From assembly GCF_009727055.1 (NCBI RefSeq), contig NC_052352.1, positions 26,975,322 through 27,039,321 on the forward strand: DNA of 64,000 bases. Reading direction: 5' to 3'. This DNA comes from Benincasa hispida (lineage: Eukaryota > Streptophyta > Magnoliopsida > Cucurbitales > Cucurbitaceae). The notes beneath the pieces were generated by a model. It saw only the letters and a list, made by a program, of their open reading frames with translations. It was not told the DNA's origin and made no database searches. Below are positions 47,801-59,023 of this stretch, piece after piece (position 1 is the first letter of the stretch; each line of letters opens with the position of its first letter). The position numbers and the translations under genes are program-made.

Positions 47801-49040
47801 ATACTCACAATTAAAATATGACAAAATAATTTCACATATGTGGTGAATCCCTTTTACAAGATACCTGACACAACATTGATGTCTAGCATCTGGGCAAAGA
47901 CACCAACTGTAAATGGTACTCTCAATGTAGTAATTAGAGTATTAACAATAAACTCTGTAAAAAATAGCCTTTCTTTGTACCAACTATTTTGCATATGAGC
48001 GATCCTTATAATTGTCACGTACTTATTACCACATGCATATCCATAATTTGGCCAAATAATTATCTTCATTTGAGTCAATAATTATCTGCATAAATTCATG
48101 AATATGCACATATTATATTAAACCCTTTTTTTTCCTTTCAGGTGATAATATGGACCCGCGACCCACGATGTAGAAGTACTTGGGCATAGATTTTCGTTAG
48201 CTCGTGCGATTTTTAGTGAAGGAGTTCACTTCTTGGTCCATGAACACCCGATGAGATCATTGAAAGTGAGATCAATTATAGTATTGGGTAAAAATTTATG
48301 GGCGAATTACGGTGGAATTATACTAAAAAGCTTAAGAGAAGATGAAGATGGCGAAGAGTATAAAGTATAAACGAAGACTTTAATAGATGATGAAAATAAA
48401 GGGAGGTAAAGAACCATGAAGGGAGAGGAGAGAAGATTGAATTGAGAGAGAGAAAATTATTATTTTTTATTTTAAATTTAAATATGTATTTAAGATAATT
48501 TTTTAAAGAATTAGTTAACTATGACCTTTTAAACCTATTTTTTCAAAAGTGAGGAACTAAATGAAAATATTAGAAAACGATTTTAAGTGATGTAATCTTA
48601 AACTTTAGGGATGTTTGTTTCAAAGTTGGGATTGGATGGGTTAAACATTCTAAGCCCAACCTTTGTATTGTTTCTACACTTATCAAATATATATTGATTT
48701 ATTTATAAAAAAGTTCAAATATATAGTATTATATATATTCAATATACCTTGTTTTCCCTCTTCAAATATATACACATATATATATATATATAAACAATTT
48801 TTCGGAAGAAAACTGTTTTGGAAAGTTCATAACCAAAAGAAAATTCTCTTATATGTTGAGAGCTAAAAAAGTGAATTGGGTCATATTTTTGTCTAGAAGA
48901 ATACCTCAATTGCAATTGTATAATTAGACATATTTATTTGAAAATTTGTAGTCGGTGTTATTTTTAGTATAAATAAGCAATAATGTAGCATTTTCTAAAA
49001 CTAATTGTAGACGTAGAATATTTGGGGAAGATTTGTTATC
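47801..49040. other. Spacer between copia A and the MULE, no gene seen
   Basis: AT-rich, with a TA repeat at 48775-48791. A minus-strand frame at 47854-48078 matches nothing I know. I looked here for a 5' LTR of element A (copies of the 25334-25746 sequence) and found none. Confidence 0.5.
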
Positions 49041-49845
49041 ATTTTATTTTTATTCCTAATATGTCCTTCATTTAAAATGGAAAAGCAAACTATCCAGCGC
49101 GAATTTGGGGGAGAGTTTTTTTTCACATTTTCACCAATGTGCCGCGCGATTCACTCAACTTTGTTCACAGCTTCATCAATATTCCACAAAGATTCGAAGA
49201 ACGAAATTGATGTTCATCTCATCTCTTCGTGCGATCAATTTCTAAGTAGTTGAATATACAATTTCGATTTTTTCATCTATTTTTCCATTCATTTATGCTT
49301 GCAGTTTTGGATTTCATCTTAGTTTTTGCATTTGTTCTTAGTTTTTTTTTTTTTTTCTCATCCTCTTAGTTTTTTTCTAATCAAAATTTGTTTCATTCTT
49401 TGCTCGATTGTTTCTTCCTCCCAATTCTAGGTCACGATTCTTCCTCAATTTTTGTATTCGATTTCATCTATGTTTTTTAAATTTGTTTTAATTTGTGTTG
49501 CATTGATGTTTAATTGAAGTTTGTTGATGTTAATAGGTAATTTGATGATTTCTATAAGTTTCATCTACTTTGATATTTCCTTTAAGGCTTCATAGCTAAT
49601 TTCTGTTTCGGTTTGAGTTAATTTTTGTTTTTGTTTAGATTTAGTTTTTTTTCAAGATTAATATATTTATATTAACACAATATACTAATATGAGTCTATT
49701 ACTGTATCATAGTCTATCAGAGATATTACTCTATCACTAATAGACTCTGTTTTCTATTTGTTATGTTAGTCCATCAATGTTATGAGTGTAACAATAGAGT
49801 GATAACTATAATTTATGTTTCTTACAGTGATTTGGAAATATGTTT

Positions 49846-50812
49846 AAGCTTGCAATAATGGTGTTTTATAGCGGCAATGGGATGATAAACATAATTACTT
49901 GAATTACAAGACTAAAGGCGTATTGGTCGATGGAATTATGCATTTTCAGAATTTTGTGAGTTTGATATTAAAGGAAATTTAATTGGATGAATCTCTTTCT
50001 TCAATATAATTGTCGATCTTATTGGATTTTGGTATCAACGTCACTCAAACTGTGCTTAAAATTCATGAAGATAACGATGTTGCTTTGTTTTTTAATTTAG
50101 TTAAAGAACAAAGTACAAGACATCTATTAGTTGTTCATGCCACTAATATGCTTTTAGAATGGGTCTCCAATAATGGAATTGATAATTTTCTGTGCAGTGT
50201 GTCTTCTTCTTCTCCAATTAATGATGATTTCAACATTCTAACAGGCGTTCATATTAGTAGCTTGTCTTCTACATTCAATTTGAAAGAGAAGGATATGTTT
50301 GCTAGTAAGGAAATAGTATCAAAGTTTTTTTACTACATTGCTATAAACAACAATTTTGAGTTCAAGACTGTGAGATTAAATTCTAAATCAATTTTGTTGA
50401 AGTGCTCACAATTTGATTGTCAATGGTTCGTTTGTACATCTTGTTATAAGGGTGAAAAACTATGGAAACTTAGAAAGTATATTGCTAATCACAATTGTTC
50501 TATAAATGCTATTCAAAGTTCTCATAGACAAGCAGCTTCATCATTGATTGGTGATTGTATGATAAAAGATTTTAGCCCTTGTGACCATTGGACTCCAAAT
50601 GATATTATGCTTTACATGGGCACTAAACTTTGGGTAAATGTTAGCTACGATAAAACTTGGAGGGCGAAAGAATATACTATGAAGTCATTGAATGGTGGTG
50701 CAAAGGAATCTTATGCCTTTATCCTAGAATATTTTACAAAGCTGAAAGAAATGAATCCGGGTTTATTTTTTCTCATATCTTTTATATATCATCAGACAAG
50801 CTTCCAATGAGT
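49846..50812 (+). pseudogene. MULE transposase N-terminus and MuDR DNA-binding region
   Basis: The frame reads a typical MULE N-terminal domain (WDDKHNYLNYKTKGVLVDG) with two in-frame stops (49980-49982 and 50007-50009), then stays open to 50812. Residues encoded at about 50290-50500 form the MuDR DNA-binding domain: DMFASKEIVSKFFYYIA, then LKCSQFDCQWFVC and KYIANHNCS, with its cysteine-histidine pattern. It ends with WVNVSYDKTWRAKE, AKESYAFILEYF and LKEMNPG, the usual lead-in to the DDE core. An intron probably follows. The stops make it a pseudogene. Confidence 0.85.
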
Positions 50813-50979
50813 ATGTAATCAGTATTTGATAGACTTGTTTAACTGATTTGGTCTATCAGTGATAGACCTTATGGTAAATGAGTATATCATTAGTCCACCA
50901 CTGATATTTGGTCTATCATTTATAGAACTATTGTAAAACAACATGTAACTAGTCCTTGATATATCTTTTTTTGTTTTAT

Positions 50980-51736
50980 TGTAGGTTCATTCACTGCATA
51001 TGAAGCTGATTTGAGGGACATTTTAATTATTGTTTTATGGCAATTGGATCATGTATTAAGGGGTGAAAATATTGTATGCCAAATATATCAGTTGATAGCA
51101 CATTTTTTAAACGTAAATATGGTGGAACTCTTTTGATAGTATCAACAATTGATGGTAACAATCAGATTTTTCTCGCCTTTAGTATTATAGACCCTAAGAA
51201 TGATGCATCATGGAATGATTTTTGAGAATATAAAGAGATGTTTAAGGGATCGAGAAGACTTAGTTATTATATTTGATTGACATTTAAGTATTCCAAAAGG
51301 TGTTCAAAACGTTTTTCCAACTGTCGAATATTGTGTTTGTTTGCAACACCTTTTGAAAAGCTTGAAGCTAACATATAAGAACTCTTCTATTGATAATATG
51401 TTCTTTAGATGTGGAAAAACATATACTGTTGCTGATTTTGAGTTGAATATGAGATGGATGGAGGCTATATATCCTAGCATACGAGACTATCTTAGTAAGA
51501 TTGATTTTGAGAAGTGAACTCGTGCAAATTGTAGAAGATGAAGATATCAAATGATCACTACATACATTTCAGAATGCTTAAATGCAGTTTTAAAAGAGCC
51601 TAGAGATTTACCTGTGATATCACTACTCGATTATTACTTCAAAAATGGTTTTATGATAAAAGTAAAGCCGCATACTGTATGAAAACTGTTTTGACTAGTT
51701 GAGGTGAATTACGAACACAACATTAAATATCAAGAA
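50980..51736 (+). pseudogene. MULE transposase catalytic region, broken
   Basis: After an intron-like stretch holding TCTATCAGTGATAGA words, segments in shifting frames match the MULE DDE domain: DGNNQIF-like at about 51155, then CVCLQHLLKSLK (51330-51365), YISECLNAVLKEPRDLPV (about 51565-51618) and the WGELR region near 51700. Stops and frameshifts are frequent. The coding sequence is cut by solo LTR G at 51741. Confidence 0.72.
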
Positions 51737-52028
51737 GTTTCTGTTGGGTTATATGTCTTAAAACTCATAGTTTGTAAATAGTAAACATATATGAAATTTA
51801 TTCAGATAAATATTGTTAAATGAAAATGAATTGATTGTTTAATAACTCTAAATCCAATAAACTACGAACCTTTGGCTATTGTCATGAATACTTAGACTTT
51901 ATGTGGAGACATAAACTGGATTAAGTTCAAGTAAGATATCCTAAACAGTCTATAGTACTTGGATTAGGTTGGATACCTATTTATGGAGATACTATTGAAT
52001 ACGATGAGGTTGTGTAAGACTGACCACG

Positions 52029-53178
52029 AAATACCAAGGGCATTCTTCAAAGAAAAGGTTAACCAGTTGATCAGTTCACACATCTTTGTTCTTAGTTTTC
52101 TTTCATTTTAAGGCAGACACGAGGGAGAAAGTTGTGCCGGTAGATCATTCCGGTAAGCTTGGGAGAGCGCCGGAAGCTCGAAGGATAGAGAGAGGGCCGA
52201 TGCATGCAGAAGCGAGAACATCTTTAGATCAGAATAGAGATTTCAGTGTAAAAAGCCTCGGTTAGCAAGGAATTGCCACCAGGCTCTCTACCTTTACTTT
52301 CCATTGTCATTTTGTACTCAACTCATTTATGAAAATGGAATTTCCTTCTCTATATTTATTCACTCTCTGTTATTCACGCACGAGTAGCTAAATCAATTGA
52401 ATGAATTGAGAAGCATTTAGCTAGTACAACTAGAGAATCTTCATTCTTTGCGATTATCTTGTTTATGTATGCTTCATTTGTTCATTAGAGATACTCGGGA
52501 GGGTAGTCTAAGGACAGGATCTAGACTTGGGAAGGTCAGGTTAGAATCTAGATTCAGAAGAGCAGATTAGAACGCATAGACAAGAGATAGGCACTTAGGA
52601 ATGAGCACTATTTGTTATCAATGCATCGCATGCATCCTAGAGATAGGATATGATTGTATGCGGTCACCTTGCTTTCATGCATTTTGCATCATCGCATAGG
52701 ACAAGAGTAGAGACTTAGGGATGAGCTCTATGGACAGTTTGCATTCAACACATGCGTCCTAGATTTAGGAGCATCGCATTTACATTGGAAAATGACTTGC
52801 TGTGCATGGTTGTAACATGATCGCATAGTCTAACGCATTCTCAAGTAACGCTAGCTAAAGATCTTCTCAACCCGTTCATCACATACTCATTGCATCTATC
52901 AACGCAACTGTATTTTCTCAACTCCACCACATTTGTTTATTTCTTTTTCATCAAGGCAAATAATAAATCCAACACTTTATTTATTTATCCGATTACCGCA
53001 AAGTTCTCCATAAAAATTACCAACGCAAACTGTTTTCACAAGTCTCTATATTCGACTCTAGACTTACCAGGAAACTCAGAGGAATTTACACTTGGATTCT
53101 GCTGGGGAAACTTGAGTGCACAACGCAATTCCATCAACGCATATCATCCATATTTCTACTTCATAAAAACAAACATCA
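52029..53178 (+). repeat. 5' LTR of gypsy H, missing its first ~500 bp
   Basis: Matches 60774-61914 of the 3' LTR throughout. The similarity starts within the TATA box region (AAATACCAAGGG), so the promoter part is gone. The junction with LTR G shares the five bases AAATA. It ends CATAAAAACAAACATCA next to the primer site. Confidence 0.85.
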
Positions 53179-53184
53179 AGTTTT

Positions 53185-53202
53185 TGGCGTCGTTGCCGGG
53201 GA
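53185..53202 (+). other. Primer-binding site of gypsy H
   Basis: TGGCGTCGTTGCCGGGGA matches the 3' end complement of aspartate tRNA (usual form TGGCGCCGTTGCCGGGGA) with one C-to-T change, a few bases after the 5' LTR. Confidence 0.85.
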
Positions 53203-53350
53203 CTTCGGTAAGATAGTTTGCTAATGATAATTTTTTTTTATTTCTTTGCAAAACTCTCAATCTCTGGCGAATTATGACCCAGAGATTGAGAGGACTTTTA
53301 GACGAAGATTAAGACACCGCCAACAGTAACCACAATCAGACAAAGAAGAG

Positions 53351-54690
53351 ATGGCAGAGCAGCCTGAAAATGGAGCACTAAATTATAATAATGTCATGGA
53401 AAATCCGATTTTTTTGGCAAACGGTCGCAATAGGCCCATTAGGGACTATGCATCGCCAAACCTCTATGATTTCTCTCCGGGAATCATGAGGCCTGACCTC
53501 GATGGAAGCAGATTCGAAATGAAACCGGTGATGCTACAGATGATCCAGACTACAGGTCAATTCGGAGGAAGGCGTGGTAAGGACCCGCACGCTCACCTCC
53601 GAAGTTTTATTGAAATCTGCAACACTTTTGTATTCCCAAACATCTCTGCTAAAGAAGTTCGACAACGTTATTCCTGTTTTCTCTCTATGATCAGGCTAGG
53701 AAATGGGCATATTCTCTCGAACCAGGAGAGATCACTTCTTGGGAGCAGGTAGTGGAGAAATTTATGAAGAATTATTTTTCACCTACCGAGAACGCAAGAC
53801 GAAGAAAATTGATTACAAATTTTGAACAAGATATGGATGAATCACTCATCGATGCTTGGACGAGGTTTAAAAGGTTGGTCCGGGATTGTCCGCATAATGG
53901 ATTACCAGACTGCCTTCAAATGGAGATTTTCTATCATGGTTTGAATCCTGCTTCGTAGACCGTTGCCAACGCGGCAGCCGCTGGTGGTCTGCTTGATAAA
54001 ACTTATAATGAGGCAAATAATATCCTGGATCGCATCTCTAAGAATCATGAAGATTGGAGAAAGAGTGACCAGAGATTGAGACTCAAAGACTCTGATGCAA
54101 ACAACGGTGCTATTACTTCATTACAAAACAAAATGATCGCAATGATGAATTTGATCCAAGGAATGGCGATCAGCAGCCCAACGCTATAAAGTGGGCAAAT
54201 CAACGCAATCAGTCAAAACACCGCAAGTTGCGCGACTTGCGGTGATGGGCATGCGATGGAAGATTGCCCCCAAAATCCACAATCTGTCTACTTTGTAAAA
54301 AATAATCCCTTTTCAAACACCTACAACCCCGGGTGGAGAAACCACCCCAATTTTGCTTGGAAAAATCAACAAAAAAAAATTTCAACCTGTGGCGCAAAAA
54401 GAAGGGCCACCAGGATTCTTTCAACGTAACAATGGTCAACTGAGCAATCAAGTAAGTAGCTCACAACAACCACCGCAATCCTCTTCTTTGGAGAGCCTAT
54501 TGAAGCAATATATAGAGAAAAATGAGACGGTGCTTCAAACTCAGGCCACGTCCATCCGCAATCTTGAATTACATATGGGCCAGATTGCGAGTGAGATGAA
54601 AAGTAGACTGCAAGGGGCGTTGCCAAGTTCAACTGAACTTCCACGCAACTCGGGGGATCAGGTAAGGAGCAATGTCAAGTTGTGACATAG
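53351..54690 (+). pseudogene. Gag of gypsy H, broken
   Basis: ATG at 53351. The first frame (to 53752) reads a typical gag start (RPIRDYASPN, FEMKPVMLQMIQ, DPHAHLRSFIEIC) and then shifts near 53670. The second frame (53752-53955) reads MDESLIDAWTRFKRLVRDCP and GLNPAS, then a TAG stop. The third part has zinc knuckle CATCGDGHAMEDC (54229-54267) followed by NTYNPGWRNHPNFAW, then a frame change in an A run at 54368. A coiled coil (ESLLKQYIEKNE, NLELHMGQIASEM) ends it. Confidence 0.85.
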
Positions 54691-54705
54691 CGTAGTGGGA
54701 AGATT

Positions 54706-55695
54706 GTGGAGGGAGAAAAGAAGGAGCATAGTAGAACAACTTCCATTGCAGCCGAACCTGAGATTGCGATAATGCAAGAAGAAGAAAGAGAAAATGAAGC
54801 AGTAGAACCGGAGGTTGCGTCGACCTCAAAGCCAACTGAAATGGGAACCGTGAAAGTTCAGTTACCACCTTTCCCTCAGAGACTAAGGAAGAAGAAAAAC
54901 GAAGAGGTACAGTACCAATGCTTCTTATCTATGTTAAAGCAATTATATGTTAACATTTTTTTTAGTGAAGCGATTGAGGAAATGCCTGCCTATGCCAAGT
55001 TTCTGAAGGACATGGTAACTAAAAAGAGGGACGCTGGGAAATTTGCCACGGTGGCGTTAACGCAAAACTCAAAATCCATTATCCCACCGAAGATGAGCTA
55101 TCCTGGGAGCTTTACCATTCCTTGCTCCATAGGAGAACTCTACATTGGGCAAGCCTTGTGTGACTTAGAGGCCAACATAAATTTGATGCCGCTGTCAATT
55201 TTTAGACAATTAAATGTGGGGCAACTTGTGCCCACATCAGTGACTCTCCAACTAGTTGACAAATCTCTGGTTCATCCAGAAGGTAAGGTGAAAGATGTGC
55301 TAATAACAATTGACAAATTTATCCTGCCAACTGACTTCATCATTTTAGACTATGAGGCCGACAATGATGTGCCCATCATTTTGAGACGACCTTTTCTATC
55401 AACGGGTCGTGCTCAAATTGATGTGTATAAAGGAAAAATCACTTTGAGTATCAACGAACAGAAGCTCAAATTTAATATAATTCTTGCCATGAAGTTTCCG
55501 GATGAAGAAGACCTGCAACATTCTAATGATGACCTGAATTTGATTGAAGAAGAAAAGTCTGATGAAGAGTATGAAGAAGAGGATGATAACGCATCCATTG
55601 CTGCCTGCAATGCGATAACAATAAAAACAAATAAGGAAGAAGAAATGATCGCAAAGCAAGAAGTAGAGCCGACAGAAGAAAGAAAAACAATGTAA
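54706..55695 (+). pseudogene. Linker and aspartic protease of gypsy H
   Basis: The longest open frame of the element, 329 residues. A charged linker is followed by PPFPQRLRK and the protease: FTIPCSIG, then CDLEANINLMPLSIF, where Athila proteases have D-L-G-A; the aspartate is kept but glycine is replaced by glutamate. VPIILRRPFLSTGRAQIDV closes the fold. An acidic tail follows to a stop at 55693-55695. The glycine change next to the catalytic aspartate should inactivate it. Confidence 0.82.
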
Positions 55696-55699
55696 CCTT

Positions 55700-56830
55700 C
55701 CTTAGTGAAGCCACCAACACTTGAACTAAAGGCCCTACCAACCCATTTGAAGTACGCATTTTTGGGGCAGAATGAGAAGCTGCCAGTGATCATTTCCTCT
55801 GCACTCAACAAAGATTAGGAGAATGCGTTAATGAGAATTCTCAAGAAACATATGCGAGCGCAATTGGCTGGACGCTTGCTGACATCAGAGGAATTAGCCC
55901 TGTGTACTGCATGCACCGCATTCGTCTTGAAGACAACCACAAAGCAACAATTGAACATCAACACAGACTCAACCCTGCAATAAAGGAGGTCGTCAAAAAG
56001 GAGATTATCAAATGGCTAGATGCAGGCATTATCTATCCCATAGTAGATAGCACGTGGGTCAGCCCCGTACAATGTGTGACGAAGAAGGGCGGAATGACGG
56101 TAGTCCCAAATGAGAACAACGAATTAATACCGCAAAGGAACATCACCGAATGACGCATATGCATGGACTACTGCAAATTGAATGCGGCCACAAAGAAAGA
56201 TCATTTCCCTTTGCCATTTATTGATCAAATGCTAGACAGACTAGTAAGGAATTATTTTTACTGCTTCCTGGATGGGTATCCGGATACAATCAAATCATGA
56301 TAGCTCCTCAAGATCAAGACAAGACCACATTCACCTGCCCATATGGGACGTTTGCTTTTTGCCGCATGCCGTTTAGCCTTTTCAATGCGCCAAGCATGTT
56401 CCAAAGGTACATGATGGCGATCTTTTCAAATTATCTCAAGGACTCCGTGGAAATATTTATAGATGATTTCTCCGTTTATGGGAACACTTATGAAGTCTGC
56501 TTAGCTAACTTGGAGAATATTCTGAAAAGATGTGAAGAGACGAATTTGGTGCTCAACTGGGAAAAATGTCATTTCATGGTTAAGGGGGGTATAGTGTTGG
56601 GACATAAGGTTTTCTGGGATGGGTTGGAGGTGGACAAAGCAAAGATTGAAGCGATTGAAAAGCTTCCACCTTCGGTTGTGCGTAGCTTCTTGGGGCATGG
56701 TGGATTCTATAGACGATTTGTCAAGGACTTTTCTAAGATAACACGACCACTGAGTGTGTTGCTAAAGGCTGACAGAAAATTTGAGTTCGACGACAACTGC
56801 CTCAACACATTCAGAGTTCGCTGATTACCG
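55700..56830 (+). pseudogene. Reverse transcriptase of gypsy H
   Basis: Pieces in three frames. 55902-56153 gives RLEDNHKATIEHQHRLNP and the WVSPVQCVTKKGG fingers. 56156-56296 gives CMDYCKLNAATKKDHFPLPF after a stop. 56297-56824 gives MIAPQDQDKTTFTCPYG, FCRMPFSLFNAPSMFQ and the palm motif FIDDFSVYG (about 56456-56482, catalytic DD intact). The connection (SFLGHGGFYRRFVKDFS) precedes RNase H. Confidence 0.85.
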
Positions 56831-56844
56831 CACCTGTACTGATT

Positions 56845-57342
56845 GTGCCAGATTGGACATTGCCATTTGAAATCATGTGCGATGCAAGCGGGTATGCGAT
56901 GGGAGCAGCTTTAGCGCAAAAGAGAAAAAAAAATTTGCATCTCATCGCATATGCGAGTAAAACTTTAAACCCTACTCAAACAAATTACACCACCACAGAG
57001 AAAGAACTCCTGGCTGTGATTTTTGCGTTGGAAAAATTTTGGGCATATTTGTTGGGAACCAAGGTACTCATTCACACCGATCACTCGGCGATCAAATACT
57101 TAATGACAAAGAAGGACGCAAATCCGAGGTTGATCAGATGGGTTCTCCTCCTCCAAGAATTTGATATCGAAATAATTGATCGGAAGGGGATAGAAAATCA
57201 ATTTGCGGATCACTTGTTCAGACTGGAAAATCTTGAGGTTGACCACAATGAATCTGAGGTGAGTGTCGTATTCCCGGATGAGCAGCTGTTCCACATAGAA
57301 GAATTGCCCTGGTATGCGGACATCATTAATTATTTGGTTTGA
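56845..57342 (+). pseudogene. RNase H of gypsy H
   Basis: [18 protein letters not shown] carries the first catalytic aspartate. [15 protein letters not shown] carries the glutamate and [10 protein letters not shown] another aspartate; [16 protein letters not shown] ends the domain with the final D. This 166-codon frame is open, but it is out of frame with the reverse transcriptase. Confidence 0.85.
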
Positions 57343-58197
57343 GCAATTTCCTGAAGATTACACCTATCACTAACAGAAGAAGCTCAAGCACGAATGCAAA
57401 CATTATTATTGGGATGAGCCAAATCTGTATAAAAGAGGTGCAGACAAGATTATTCAATTATGCATATCAAATGCTGCTCAACAACGCATATTGTCACAAT
57501 GCCACGACTCACCATATGGTGGGCACTTTGGAGGGTAGCGTACTGCAGCCAAAGTTTTGCAAAGTGGATTCTTTTGGCCCACATTATTCAAGGATGCTGC
57601 TGACTACGCAATGAAATGTGATCGGTGCCAATGCACAGGCAACATTTCATGGAAAAACGCAATGCCAATGAACAGTATCTTGGAGCTGGAATTATGCGAC
57701 GTATGAGGGATTGATTTCATGGGACCATTCCCTCATTCGCATGGAAATCATTACATTTTATTGGTCGTCGATTATGTCTTTAATTGGGTAGAGGCAATAG
57801 CATGCGCCGCAAGTGATGTGGCGGTAGTCTCACAGTTTCTGAAGAAAAATACTTTCACTTGTTTTGGCACTCCTCATGCCATTATAAGTGATGAAGGATC
57901 CTAGTTTGTCAATCATAATATGAAAGAGCTTATACGCAAGTACAATATCCTCCACCAAGTGGCCACCGCATACCATCCACAAACGAATGGTCAGGATGAA
58001 GTGTCCAATCGTGAAATTAAGTTGATACTTGAGAAGGTAGTAAAGCCTTCACGGAAAGATTGGCCAACGAAACTTGACGATACGTTGTGGGCATACCAGA
58101 CCGCATTTAAAACAGCAATAGGTATGTCCCCTTATGCGTTGGTATTTGGCAAGGCGTGTCATTTACCTTTGGAGCTGGAGTATAAAGCACTATGGGC
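57343..58197 (+). pseudogene. Integrase of gypsy H, 5' part
   Basis: A zinc-binding region (CHDSPYGGHFGG ... MKCDRCQ) lies at 57500-57640 in a shifted frame. The core follows: GIDFMGPFPHSHGNHYILL (first D, about 57706), CFGTPHAIISDEGS (second D), a TAG stop at 57902, then [17 protein letters not shown] (E). It ends at ELEYKALWA, exactly where the hAT MITE begins. Confidence 0.85.
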
Positions 58198-58235
58198 TAG
58201 GGGTGTACATAGTCCGGGTTAGGCTGGGTTGGAAG

Positions 58236-58273
58236 CTGTCTCTTATACACATCTAGATGTGTATAAGAGACAG
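58236..58273. other. Nextera junction adapter (sequencing artefact), copy 2
   Basis: Exact 38-base head-to-head Tn5 mosaic ends, identical to 35951-35988. It lies inside the hAT MITE. Confidence 0.98.
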
Positions 58274-58387
58274 GGTCAGGTTGACCTGACCATGAAATGG
58301 GGTAACCCGAGACCCAACCCGAATTTAATATTTTTTAACATTTTTAACCCAACCCAACCCTTGCGGTTTGGGTTGGGTAGTCCGGGT

Positions 58388-58425
58388 CTGTCTCTTATAC
58401 ACATCTAGATGTGTATAAGAGACAG
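58388..58425. other. Nextera junction adapter (sequencing artefact), copy 3
   Basis: Same 38 bases, 152 bases after copy 2. MITE sequence on its two sides is a near repeat (GAAATGGGGTAACCCGAGAC occurs in both), the mark of a falsely joined read. Confidence 0.98.
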
Positions 58426-58600
58426 GGGTCGGGTCAACCCGACCCTGAAATGGGGTAACCCGAGACCCAACCCGAATTTAATATTTTTTAACATTTTTAA
58501 CCCAACCTAACCCAAAATAAAATCTAACCCAACCTAACCCTTGTGGTTTGGGTTGGGTAGTCCAGGTTGGTCGGGTTACCGGGTTTTTTTAACACCCCTA

Positions 58601-59023
58601 CTATGGGCAGTCAAGAAGCTGAATTTTGATTTGAAGAAAGCAGAAGACGCGCGGAAAATGCAGCTGGTCGAGCTAGAAGAATGAAGGATCAACGCATATG
58701 AGAATGCGAAGATTTATAAGGAGCACACCAAGCGCTGACATGACAAACACATATGCGGTAAGAACCTCTAAGTCGGGCAAAAGGTCTTACTCTTCTATTC
58801 AAGATTGCGGCTCTTCCTGGGAAAATTAAAATCACGCTGGTCCAGTCCCTTCATCATTAAAGAAATATTTCCATATGATGCGGTGGAGTTGATCACTGAG
58901 GATGGCAACCAGATATTTAAGGTTAATGGACAACGAGTTAAAGCATATTGCGGAGGTGATTTTCAGCTAGAAAAAGTCTCCGTGATGCTGAAAGACCCGG
59001 ACTACCCCCTACATGATTCTTGA
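58601..59023 (+). pseudogene. Integrase C-terminal part of gypsy H
   Basis: Reading resumes after the MITE with WAVKKLNFDLKKAEDARKMQ, then stops, VGQKVLLFYSRLRLF (the C-terminal GxxVLL fold) and GKLKSRWSSPFIIKEIFPYD. It ends with KDPDYPLHDS and a stop at 59021-59023. The frame is shared with the part before the MITE once one duplicated 8-mer is discounted. Confidence 0.82.

Larger units (their letters stand above)
58198..58600. mobile_element. hAT MITE inserted in gypsy H integrase, containing two adapters
   Basis: Ends TAGGGGTGT and ACACCCCTA are perfect 9-bp inverted repeats. The flanking CTATGGGC (58190-58197 and 58601-58608) is an exact 8-bp duplication, the hAT signature. The body is made of GGGTTGGGTT / AACCCAACCC words. 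It holds two 38-bp Nextera junction adapters, and the segment between them repeats the segment after the second, so the assembled length (403 bp) is probably inflated. Confidence 0.9.

Noticed and set aside
47854..48078. Minus-strand frame upstream of copia A gag
   Set aside because: No similarity to gag or any known protein, and no LTR or primer-binding site could be placed here.
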